From: Pyrus communis
Lineage: Eukaryota > Streptophyta > Magnoliopsida > Rosales > Rosaceae
Assembly (NCBI RefSeq): GCF_963583255.1
Contig: NC_084803.1
Coordinates: forward strand, 9,228,238 to 9,292,237
Reading direction: 5' to 3'
Length of the DNA: 64,000 bases
Shown: positions 14,231-28,255 of the stretch, piece after piece
How the letters are laid out: each line of letters starts with the position of its first letter
Position numbering within the stretch: position 1 is the stretch's first letter
Translations under genes and position numbers: made by a program
The notes under the pieces: generated by a model
What the model was told of the DNA's origin: nothing
What the model saw: the letters and a program-made list of their open reading frames with translations, nothing else
Database searches by the model: none

Positions 14231-16065
14231 ACGTTGATGTTTTCTTGCAGTAGGCTGCACTACTTCAATAGAACCTCGCGTTCTAATTCGAAAGTCGATC
14301 TGAGCTGTATTAGCAAGCTAATGAAGGTTACTTAAGCTAATTAAGTGATAATTCTGTTAGAAGATACACTCTGAATTAAGGTTGTGCAAAATTATTAATA
14401 TTATTGTTATTATTATTATTATTAATATTTTAGACTCTTCTTTCTGTGGTTCACTAAAAGTAAGTGTCGTATAAGAATCAAGGATGCTTGTTGAGCAAGG
14501 AGATTGACAGTAACCAACGTGACAATTCATAAGGCAACTTTGACAAGTTGGCTCTCTCAAGTTTACTCCGTATACAAGCCAACTCTCTAAAGACAGTAAG
14601 ACCCCCTATTTTAATATACATAGGCGATGTTGACGATATCATGCGAGATCGTCCTCACACTCATGTGAGTCGAATGCGAGACATATTATAGTTAAATTTA
14701 GACGAATGTGACATCTCCTTCAATCAAATGAAATGATTACAACTACCATTAAACTTCAAATGTCAGTTGATATCATACAAGGACTTGTTTTCTTCAAAAC
14801 TTGATTTTTTTCTTTCTTTTTTTGGCTTTTTAGTTAAAAATGATCATTGAAATTAGTATAACTCTTTACTTTGATCCATGAGATTTGAAATCAATAGAAC
14901 TGTTTATCGAGTTTGTCCACCCTTAATCATTTTGGTCATTCCGTGATAAATCTCCGTTTAATGAGGAAGAAAATGACAAAAATATTCTTAGTTTTTATTA
15001 TATCATTTTGGGCCATTCCTTTTTAGATTAAAAGTATTTTTGTCATTTGATCCTTATTTAACAGAGAGTTTTCATAGAATGATCCAAATAATTGTTGATG
15101 GACTAATTCAGGGACTACTTATATCAATTTCAAATCTCAAAGACCAAAGTCATGGTTATACCAATCTTAATTATCATTTTGAATAAAAAAAAAAAATTTG
15201 GGATTTTGGTTCAAGACAAAAAGACGAATCTCTGTTTTGTTAGCAGCAGAAAGGTTTCTAGAGATGACATGCATAGACGAAAACAGTTTCGGTCACGGCC
15301 AAGAAAATGTTGGTAATAATTTCGATGAACTGCAATTGCGGTTAAGCTTTTTTTGGATTCCGGCAGCCTCAAGAGTTAAAGTCTGTTCCCATGTGAAGGA
15401 GGATTAAAGCTCAAATAATTAAAGTGCGTTTAATTTTATATCCAATATTTTGTACTTGAATTTTTCTCTCCAGTATCGTTCAACTATAGTAACAAATAAA
15501 TTTGTGAAGTGAACACGATGTCGGGCTTGTCTTCGGTAGTTCAAAGTCTAACTTTTTCGGCAATTTTTAAAATTTGATTTTTTAAAATCAATTTAATATT
15601 AATTTTTACCGTTCATTTTTTAGGATTTTTTTTTCCGTCTCTCATTTCATTCTCTTTTATTTGAATGATCATTATTAAATCACGTTAATATTTTATATTA
15701 ATTTTTTTATAAAAGAAGGAAAAACAAAATAGAGAACATGAGAAAAGAGGATGGAAGATGATGAAAATAGAAAGGATTAGCCCATTTTTACGAAAAGAAC
15801 TTGATTTTAATCAAAACTTGGATACGTATCCATCCGTAATTGGTGTGACCGCTGAATTCTTAAGTAGTGTTCATTTTTTATACTATTTCTGAAAAGAAAT
15901 GGAATTATATCATATCTTTTGGCCCGTTTTCCAAAGATGACAAAGACGGATACCAGGTCAGACTTGCATATACGGTTGTTTGCCAGTAAAACCACCAGAG
16001 CCAACCTCCTATTTCTCTCAGCTAAGCTCCTCCTCTGTCTTTCTCTCGAGTCTTAGCCCAGAAAA
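14231..16065. other. Intergenic region with microsatellite and a MITE
   Basis: 3' flank of the rhodanese gene and 5' flank of the carboxypeptidase gene. It contains an ATT/TTA microsatellite at about 14393-14430 and a foldback element at about 14825-15190 (listed separately). The rest, notably 15420-15780, is AT-rich with no recognisable gene. The leader just before 16066 is pyrimidine-rich. Confidence 0.5.
14825..15190. mobile_element. Foldback MITE, Mutator-like family (copy 1)
   Basis: The left end (GGCTTTTTAGTTAAAAATGA, then TATAACTCTTTACTTTGATCC) is mirrored by the reverse complement of the right end (TTTTATTCAAAATGATAATT, then TATAACCATGACTTTGG). The inside also folds back, with AAATGACAAAAAT-like and ATTTTTGTCATTT-like arms. 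It matches the better-bounded copy at 27487-27906 in arrangement. Its own target duplication is not clear because both flanks are homopolymeric. Confidence 0.7.
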
Positions 16066-19377
<3,312 letters not shown>

Positions 19378-20389
19378 AGGTTTCATTTCGCACTTGGTGC
19401 TGAATGAGCAGGAAGAATTCATCTACTGTAAGGCTTGGTTACTCATGTCTCCTTTCAAGACGTCGTTGTAAACTAAAAAAAAAGACGGGAAAAAACTGGT
19501 GTGACCGTCAACGTAGAAGTTGGAACAGGCTGTGCCCTTCAATAATCGTAGTGCAAACTGCTATGCAAACGCAAACTTGCCATTTGTATCCTTAAGATTG
19601 TCACCCCTCGATCCCTTTCTTTTTTCTAGTAGCCTTGTTAAAATATTTTAATCTGGCATTGGCTAAAAGGATGCCTTTCAAATTTGAATTTTCATTTCGG
19701 TAGTTTAGATTTTAGAAAGTCGCTGGAAAAATTTATTTTAATTTGATGTTGGTTGGATGCACAAGTGTCATTTTGCATATGGTTCAATGTTCTATTTAGG
19801 TTTATAGTTTTCATGCATTCAGGTTCAAAACTTCCTGTTCTTCAAATTAATGTAATAGCTTTGTGTTCTCTGTCTCGAGAAAATTTTAGTGTGCTGGTAA
19901 CATGGTCTTGGTACATCAAGTACGTAATATAAATGATTAAATCACTGAAGAAAAAAAATTAACCGCTTATATTACACGATTTATATCAAGCACATTGAAA
20001 TATTTCTTCTTTCCGTTTCCTTCAATTCAGTTCTCATCTCAATTATGTTATTAATCACTTATATTACGACACTCAGTATATTGATTCATATCCCGCACAC
20101 TGAAAAATTTCTCCACCCCTCCCCCTTAGTTCGGTTCTCATCTCAATGCTGTTTAATGTTCAAAAACGTTCATCCCTAAGGTCACTTTTTAAAGATCAAT
20201 TTTGTTAGATGACAAACGACTTTAAGCTGATAATGTGGCTTCTACCCTTAAATTACCAAAAAGGTAAGGGACTGATTGGCAAATAGTTTCAGAACAAGTT
20301 AGCTTCTCACGTGCGGGGCCTTATCACGTGTAAGTAAAATATCAAGCAAGCACACCAACCGAACGAACCACACAGGGCGGAAGAAGAAG
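19378..20389. other. Intergenic region with an imperfect tandem duplication
   Basis: This holds the 3' flank of the carboxypeptidase gene and the 5' flank of the HAD gene. An imperfect duplication of about 100 bases lies at 19961-20155; both halves contain CTTATATTAC and end in GTTCTCATCTCAAT. A short ACGTG-containing stretch (CTCACGTG at about 20307, ATCACGTG at about 20324) could be G-box-like promoter elements of the HAD gene. Confidence 0.45.
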
Positions 20390-23300
20390 ATGATGCCCAG
20401 ATGCTCTGTTCAATCGACCGACGCTCAGCTCTTCCAGAGCATAAATGGCCTCCAACAGCTTGCCGAAACGCACCGTTTCAAGGTTCGCTTTGCTATCCAT
20501 TTTCGCTTTCCTTTCACCTGATTATTCGTTTTCTTTAAATTACAAATTCAGATTTTGCCTGAAATCTCCTCTCCTAGCTTAATCCCAGTTTTATGCATAA
20601 TTAAGCACAACAAAAAAAATAAATAAAAGGCTTTTGGGTTGGCTATATGAATCCTAGAGAGCTATTGTGCTCGGTTTTGTGTCACGTCTTTCGTTTGTTC
20701 CAAGTACTCTTAAGTCTTTTCTTAGAGTCTCTTCCAAAGTCTTTCTAGGTTTCCTCTGCTCATTCGATCCTGAATTCCGTAATTAAGCACAAATAGAACT
20801 TTTTACAAATCTTGGATTAAAAAAAAAAGAACTTATTCAGTAAATGGAAGCTAAATAATTAATAAAACACGTCCTGCCATTGTCCCTTCGATAAAGAAGA
20901 TCTCTGAAAATTCATTCACTTTGGAGACCGTTGAGCTATTCATATGTGTTGTCGACGATGGTTATGTTAACAAGTGACATCCTCAGATTGAATCGTCAAT
21001 TTGTTTGATACATATGGATGATTGAACGGTCTCTGGATCAAATAACGGTTTCTAGAGATTGATCTTTAGATGACGATGAAGGGAATGAACAGTTTGTATG
21101 ATAAAACTATGCCATGTCACCATTGGAGGAGGAGTGGTTTCTTGCATGTAAGCAAAGCAATGCCAATAGTGAAAGGTTCTAGTTTTGATCGAAAGATTTA
21201 TTAGAAGTTCTATATGTGCGTATTTTCGTTGATTTAGTGAGCTTGAAGTGATTTCATAAGCTTTCCAAAACTTCAACTTACAATATAAATTATGTGTTTG
21301 GTGAAGTGTGTGCAGGCCTGGTTCTTGGATCAGTTTGGAGTTCTCCATGATGGGAAGCAACCTTACCCTGGTGCAATTTCAACATGTATGTTTTCATCTG
21401 TTTGTTTTGGCATTTGGGTAAGCTTCTGTTTTAGTTGGTAGTGCAACAAGTCGTTCTAGTCTCGATTAAGCAATGAGGCAGCGGTGATTTGTTTGAACTT
21501 GTTCTTGTTTAATAGTGAAGAAGCTAGCAAGCAGTGGTGCAAAGATGGTTATTATAAGTAATTCATCAAGACGCTCGTCTACAACCATGGATAAATTGAA
21601 AAGCCTCGGGTTCGATCCTTCTCTTTTTGTAGGAGCCATCACTAGCGGGGAACTGACACATCAAAACTTACTAAGGTTGACCACCAAACCATGTATTCTT
21701 TGAACAATATCAATACTATATGAGGGCTCGCATGTAGGTTTCCAACAATATGATAACATTATGGCTCATTTGCATTGGTATTACGACGAACTGTTTAATT
21801 TCTGCAACCATCCACATTGTAACTTCTCCTGTATGTTGTCATGTAAAAGGAGAGATGATGCTTGGTTCGCTGCACTGGGAAAATCTTGTATTCATATGAC
21901 TTGGAGTGCTCGTGGTACCGTATCTCTTGAGGTACAGCCATTGTTAACTCTGGAGGCCATTTTTCTCCCTTCCTCTAGTGTATCACACTTTCTTGAAGGA
22001 GCCTTTGGGGGCTTTCTTTCTCCCCCGCCTCCTTCAGGCGTCCGTTAAGATACTATTTGAATTTTATGGCATAGTGGCTTTACTTTTCAGTAAGACAGGA
22101 ATCTCATCATTTACTGTCACTGATTTTAAGAAAAATATCCTTTACAGGCCAAATATGATTTGTAAAAGATTCAAGATTGAATTTTTTTATTTTTTATTTT
22201 TTAATCCACACGCATTAAAATTTCCCCAGATTCGCTTAACAGAAAAATCTAGCTATGGAAATCATGAAATTGAAAACCTAGTCATATGATCTTACTATTA
22301 CTTTATCAATCTCTTGTAGGGATTGGGATTACAAGTTGTGGAGAATGTTCAAGACGCCGAATTTATTTTGGCCCATGGCTCTGAAGCCTTGGGGAGTCCT
22401 TCTGGTGATGCGATTCCAATGAAACTTGAGGAACTTGAAAGTATATTGGAACAATGTGCTGCTAAACACATCCCTATGGTGGTAGCAAATCCAGATTTTG
22501 TGACTGTTGAGGCTAGAGCTTTGCGTGTAATGCCTGGTAATGCTATTTATTTGGCTGAATACAATACCCATGTATATGATGGATATTTTTAGCTGTGTTG
22601 ATTGTTTGCTTATGTGTGCCTCGTGAATTTTCTATTAGGGACTTTGGCTTCCAAGTATGAAAAGCTCGGGGGTGAAGTGAAATGGATGGGCAAGCCTGAT
22701 AAGGTAATTTAACGACATTGTTCTGGTTACCATTGATACTGACTTTTCCCTTAATATATATTGCTTTTGCACTCTACTGTCTTTCTTTCTCTTGGTTGCA
22801 TCCAAGCACATAAATGTGGTCAAGATATTGAGCTCGCGATCTGACCCTTGTATGAGTTTTACATATTTGGTGTTCCCTAACATAAATCTTTTGCTCCACT
22901 CTTGTGCAACTTCTTTAATTGTTTGACTGTCAAATAGTTTAGCGAGGTTTTAGATTTGTGACTTTTTATTCAGTAAAGCGACTTGAAATGCTTTTTAATG
23001 CTACGTGCATTCTTCTCACATTGTTCCTTGATTTGGCAAATGGATATGTAAACCTTATCTCAAATACGATATTGTGAATTGTTTCCCAGTTATTTTGTTT
23101 CATAGATTTCTCCGTTCTCTTTGCTTTCCTTTCTGACAAGCTTAATTATACGTTTTTACACAGATCATCTACAAATCAGCTATGGACTTAGCTGGTGTAG
23201 AGCCTGCTGAATCTATCGCAGTTGGCGATTCTCTTCACCACGACATCAAGGGTGCAAATGCAGCTGCAATCCAATCAGTTTTTGTCACCTGTGGGATCCA

Positions 23301-23418
23301 TGGAAATGAACTTGGACTCAATAGTTTCGCGGACGTTGCAGATTTATCTTCCGTGCAAGCTCTTGCTTCCAAATACGATGCATACCCGTCGTACGTGTTA
23401 CCTGCATTCACATGGTAG
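20390..23418 (+). CDS. HAD-superfamily class IIA hydrolase (TIGR01459-like)
   Basis: Seven exons: 20390-20482, 21316-21385, 21516-21675, 21850-21931, 22320-22536, 22639-22703 and 23164-23418. They give 313 residues. Motif I is FLDQFGVLHDG with nucleophile Asp36. The usual second Asp of DxD is Phe, which matches the DxWGV/DxFGV form of this subfamily. Motif II is IISNSSR, and motif IV is GDSLHHDIKGA near residue 247. These are the core motifs of a cap-type C2 (class IIA) HAD phosphatase. Substrate is unknown; the bacterial and plant relatives are uncharacterised sugar-phosphate-like hydrolases. There is no obvious signal peptide, so a cytosolic location is likely. Two adjacent ATGs at 20390 and 20393 are both in frame. 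The first intron carries a foldback element at about 20890-21069. Confidence 0.87.
20890..21069. mobile_element. Foldback (MITE-like) element in intron 1 of the HAD gene
   Basis: The left arm (ATAAAGAAGATCTCTGA, then GGAGACCGTTGAGCTATTCA) pairs with the reverse complement of the right arm (TAAAGATCAATCTCTAGA, then AGAGACCGTTCAATCATCCA). This makes arms of about 60-75 bases with mismatches around a loop near 20955-20990. There are no coding sequences and the target duplication is not resolved. It could be a Stowaway/Mutator-type MITE or simply a hairpin-forming intron segment. Confidence 0.55.
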
Positions 23419-24760
23419 AACTAGAATCCCATTGTAAACATTAATTAACACTAGTTTCGTATCACATTTACGATTTTTTCACAGATGGATCATCCGTACT
23501 TGCGTTTATCGATGTTTGAGACCTTGAACCATTTGAGTTTTTGACCTGTTTTGGATGAGTGAAGATCAAGGATTTAGATTCATACACTGATTCTTACAAG
23601 AAAGTAGCTAGTTATTTGACGTGACGTAAATCTTTTCGATAACTTGTTTTTATTAATTCGGACGTTAATGCATACTCCTTGTGTTGGTGCTGCCATATTT
23701 ATAGACAGACGTATCAAGGATGTTAACAGGGGTGAGTTTGGTTTCGATCGGTTCGGGTTTTTGTTGGCCGAAACTGAAAACCAAACCAAAGTTTATGTGC
23801 GGTTTATATTCATGTTGGTGTACAAAGTTTGCTCAAAGTTTTAGGAATGCAAGTACAAGTTTCAGGAATCAAATCAACGAATAAAAACACTACACAGATT
23901 GGAAGGAATCCGTATCCTCTGACTGTAAGTAACTGTAACGTTGAGGAATAAAAAGCTTTTTTGTCTTCATCAGACGATATGTTTATTACAAAATATGTTA
24001 AATTAGGAAACTAACGAGGTTTGAATTTACGCTGTGATGTAAGAATATCACTTCTCTCCACCATGGTGGTAGAGGGTCACTTGCGAATAAAAAGCTTTTT
24101 AACCTTTCCAAATCTAGGCCAGTTTAATGATAAATTGGAGGAGGTTAATTTATTTGTCAGTTCATCTTTTTAAGAATTAGAAAGAATCAGAGGCGCATTT
24201 CAATCTTCCCTAACTACTATTGTTTGATTCACAAGCACAAAGAGTCAAACGTAAAACGTGTCGTGTGGAATACAAATATGAAATTCGTCCCCAATCACTT
24301 GTTCTAATTATTCTCTAGTGGTCTCATTCTCATTAAAAAAAAAAAAAAAAAAACTAACTAAGAGTCCAAAAAAACTTTGGTTTTAATGAAAAATGACAAA
24401 TGAAAGTATAGTGAATAATACTAAAAAAAAAGTAAAAATGAACCGTAACAGAAGTGTTTCGTTAAAACTCTCTAAAAAAAAATTATAATCACACCCGTTT
24501 GATTTTAATATAAAAGTCGGTGGTCGACATGTGTTTGCTGTATTTTCTTCTTTACTGTTGAATTTTTTAATTTTTTAATTTATTTGGTAAAACCCAACAG
24601 TTTATGACCGCAATCAATTCCCTTGAATTATGAGATCAGAATTTCCTAAGAATTGTAAGATCTATTTCTATAGGCCGTCAGATTGATCTGACGGTAAATA
24701 TAATATCTAAAATAATATCAGTGTAAACGTTTCTCGTTCTTTCACAATCTTCCCTTCCCG
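23419..24760. other. Intergenic region
   Basis: 3' flank of the HAD gene and upstream region of MAT1. It contains an A tract at about 24335-24352 and several short A runs. A small perfect inverted repeat, CCGTCAGATTGATCTGACGG, lies near 24674-24693. I see no gene or bounded transposon. Confidence 0.45.
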
Positions 24761-25813
24761 TCTCGCCACCACGCCCACCACCGAACCAACCTCCCCCTCC
24801 AAGGCTGCACTCACTCGTCGCACCCCGCAGACTGGTTTTCTGTCGTGTGACTTGAGTTTCATCTCCTTCTCTCCTCACCTCAATCGTCCACTCTCCATCT
24901 CCCAGGTATGCAACTTCTGCAACATCTCTCTCTCTAAATTATCAATTTTGTGCAACCCATGGCCGACCCAGGTTGTGATCAAGCTCGATTGGTTACTGGG
25001 TCGGACCAACATGGTCGCTAAGCCTAACCCATCTTCTAATTTTTGATAAATTCAATACCTTTACCTTGATTTAGCAAACACCAGACTTTTTGTTATGCTA
25101 ATTACATGTTCTATAATTCTCAGCATATAAGAATAATGAGATACTTCACATCGATATCAAAGAGCCTGAGTAGTAAGAAATTCGTTTTCTTTTCTCTTGT
25201 TGTGGGGTGGAACTTAAAAAGATGAGAATTTCTGTTTAGGCAGTGAGAGTTCATGTGGTGATGTGGATGCTACTCCTTATTCCAAAATATTGAACGAATT
25301 TGGTACGTGACGAAATTTTCGACAAGTATTGTGTTAAAAGACTATGCCATGATTCTGAGGTATTACTAGCGGGATTGTGTTATCGCTAGATAAGCAGGGA
25401 CCGAGAATTTCTTAGGCATATGGACTTTGGTCATTTATTGGATTTAGATGTTTTATCTTTATATTACAGCTTCTCAGTTAAAACGGCATTCGACTGAGGA
25501 TTTAGAATCCAATTTCCTTATGAGTGGTGCAAAGTGGTTGTGCTTCATGTTGTGGTAACCTCGGGCGTGTAATTGACTTGATCTTTCATTGCCCAGACGT
25601 GTTACGTTTGATGTTTGAATTTTGAGGGTTCAATATTTAAGAGCCATTTGGTTTTGAAGGGGCATCACATAGAGGCCCTAGTTAACATTTTCACGAACGT
25701 GTTCGAGTATATAAATATACACTCATCTTGTTGTAGCTAAAACAGAATGGAATTTGAGATCTCATTGATTTTGCAGGAGCAAAAGGTGAAAAGAAGGCTG
25801 AAGGGGCAATAAA

Positions 25814-27198
25814 ATGGTGGTTACCAATTCTAATTCCCAGAACAGGGAGATTGTGGTCAGGAAGAGGATTGCAAGCATGTAACTCTCTCTCTCTTTCTCC
25901 CTCCCTCCCTCTCTATGTGTGTATGTGTCTTTGTGCACACATTCAAATTTTGGTTGTTACCTTGGAAGTCATAGAAAATAAGTAGTTGAAAATTTGAAGT
26001 TAGTGTTATGTTAAGAAGTGCTTCAAGTTTAAGTAGGAATCCTGGACTTATTAAGTAAATCAAACACTTCTTCAAGGAGAAAAATCTGTAATGCGGCTGT
26101 ATATTTTGTATGAATGAGTAAAACTTATGGGACTGAACTGAATTTAAAAGGCATTCAAGCTTATGGATTTTGATATTATGGAATCTTTTGATGTATTAAG
26201 TATTGGAACTGATTGAAGCACTGTAGTATTTGCTATTAGCCAATACATGCTTAACAATTCTATTATGCATCTTTGACGGAGATGATTCACTGTGTAGATT
26301 CAATAAACGAGAAGAGGATTTTTCTTCCTTGAGAGAATACAATGATTACTTGGAGGAAGTGGAGGACATGAGTAAGTTTTTCAGCTTAACTGTTGCTTAT
26401 ACGGTTATATCGTGATGAAAAGTTTGGCTGACAAAGGGAAAAATCCTTTTGTAGCATTTGACTTGATCGAAGGAATAGATGTTCCTGCTATTGAATCGAA
26501 AATTGCCAAGTACCAGGAAGAAAATGCCGAACAAATAATGATTAACAGAGCTCGTAAGGTACTTCAAAATAAGATCACCATGTTTTTATCCCTTTCCTTT
26601 TTTGTTCCTAACCTTCTGATTTTGTATAATGAAAAAAGAGGAAAAGGGGATGCGGGCAAAGTGGCAATATTGAACTCTTAAATATTTTCCGCTAAGTTTA
26701 TGCCATGGTTCTAATGCTGGTGTTTTCGATCGAATAGGCTGAAGAGCTTGCTGCAGCTCTCGCAGCAAGCAAGGGACATCCTGTACAAAATGAAACTGAT
26801 GCGGTAAGAGTGGGATTGTTACGTGTATCCATTCTCTTTTGTTTTCTTTATATGACCTTGCACATTTTAAATGTTGAAATCCTTCAAAGAGATTTTGTTA
26901 ACTGATATGATGTGTCTAATGATAGGGTCTGAGCCAAGGCTCACAAGCAGGATTTGGTGCTGGTACACAGGGCCAGTATGCTCCTACAGTTTCAGGGCAA
27001 CCACGTCCAACCGGCGGCATGGGTCCACAACCACTACCACTTGGAGGAGGGGGGCATGATCTGCACGGATACGCTGTTGACGATGAAGAAATGGTGAAGC
27101 TGCGAGCAGAGAGGGGTGGTCGGGCAGGAGGGTGGAGTGGAGAGATAAGCAGGAAGAGGGCACTTGAAGAAGCCTTTGGTAGCATTTGGATTTGTTAG
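25814..27198 (+). CDS. MAT1: CDK-activating kinase assembly factor MAT1-like (no RING finger)
   Basis: Exons 25814-25878, 26298-26371, 26455-26558, 26738-26803 and 26926-27198 give 193 residues. A 5' UTR exon appears to end at 24905 (CCCAG, then GTATGC). After a long leader intron the next exon starts at 25777, 37 bases before the ATG. The core SIFNKREEDFSSLREYNDYL, followed by EEVEDM and AKYQEENAEQIM, is the MAT1 coiled-coil region. MAT1 bridges CDK7/CDKD and cyclin H in TFIIH. Animal MAT1 begins with a RING finger; this gene starts directly before the coiled coil, as I recall for Arabidopsis At4g30820 (about 178 residues). The C-terminus is Gly/Gln/Pro-rich and then charged. In Arabidopsis the neighbouring gene is At4g30825, and here too the PPR gene follows in the same orientation. 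Confidence 0.88.
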
Positions 27199-27486
27199 GA
27201 TCATAATTTTTCTTCCAAGTCTGTAATTGTAAGAGCAGAAACATGCCTTCTTTTTATGGAAAAAGAGAAGGCAGAATTATGTACGAGTGCCAATTATTTA
27301 TTAGAAATATGCCTTCTTTTTATGCAACAACCGTCCTCTTACATTTGAATTTGAATGTTTTTGTTGGTATCTTTCGCCAGACGGGTAAGATGGTACAAAG
27401 TAGTATACTCTTGCTCGACGTACCTGGACGAGTTCAGTATCAACTTATTATAGCTAGTTCATTGTGGTTTAAGTTATTTTTTATAA

Positions 27487-27906
27487 GATTTTTTTAGCTA
27501 AAATGGTTTTTGAGATTTGCATAACTTCTTACTTTGATCCTTAAGATTTGAAATCAGTATAAGTGGTCTCCGAGATTGTTTATCATCAATCATTTTAGTC
27601 ATTTCGTGAAAAATTATGTTAAATAAAAATTAAAATGACAAAAATACCTTCAATTTAAAATAATAGGCCAAAATGATTTGACAAAAAATTAATGGTATTT
27701 TTGTCGTTTTATTCTTATTTAATGGAGATTAGACAAAAAATTGAGGGTCTTTTTGTCGTTTTATTTTTATTTAATGGAGATTTTTCATGTAATGATCAAG
27801 ATGATTGATAATAGACAATCTCAAATACCACTTCTATTAATTTTAAATATCAGATACCAAAATGAGGAGTTATACAAATCTCGAAAACCATTTTAGTTAA
27901 AAAGTC
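27487..27906. mobile_element. Mutator-like MITE with 9-bp target duplication (copy 2)
   Basis: The element is flanked by identical 9-base repeats TTTTTATAA at 27478-27486 and 27907-27915. Its ends are inverted copies: left GATTTTTTTAGCTAAAATGG, right (reverse complement) GACTTTTTAACTAAAATGG. The inverted similarity continues inward through TTTTTGAGATTTGCATAACT. A 9-base duplication is typical of Mutator-like insertions. At about 420 bases with no ORF it is non-autonomous. Inside, a segment around TTTTTGTCGTTTTATTCTTA is tandemly repeated. Confidence 0.88.
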
Positions 27907-27915
27907 TTTTTATAA

Positions 27916-28255
27916 TCAAAGTAAATATATCGATGTATTAAAAAAAGTTGGGGGAGAAAAATAGAACTAAAAATGGAAAGGAGAAAAGTCGGTCCATGCA
28001 AATGCAATAACCAATAAGAACAGGGGCAGTACCGTTATAAAAATAAAATAAAATAAATGCATAAAATCCTGAAAGGCGCTAACTTTCCTCCACAGCTTCA
28101 AACTCCGTTATCTCCAACTCCCAAATTCAAAGTTCTGTTCATCAGAAATTACACTTTCATTTTGCAGATTCCAGAACAAGTTGATGATAAAGTTGTGTTC
28201 TTTTCCCCCTATTTGTTTCCGGTGAGTAATTCATGTATTGAATCGGCTTATATAT
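27916..28255 (+). promoter_or_regulatory. Upstream region and leader of the PPR gene
   Basis: A short spacer separates the MITE from the PPR start codon. The presumed transcript leader includes 28057-28250. A possible leader-intron donor, CCG then GTGAGT, occurs near 28221, but no acceptor before the ATG is convincing. A mobile element now lies within 350 bases of the start codon. Confidence 0.3.

Noticed and set aside
24674..24693. Short perfect inverted repeat CCGTCAGATTGATCTGACGG
   Set aside because: It could be a hairpin or protein site, but at 20 bases in a long spacer it has no supporting context.
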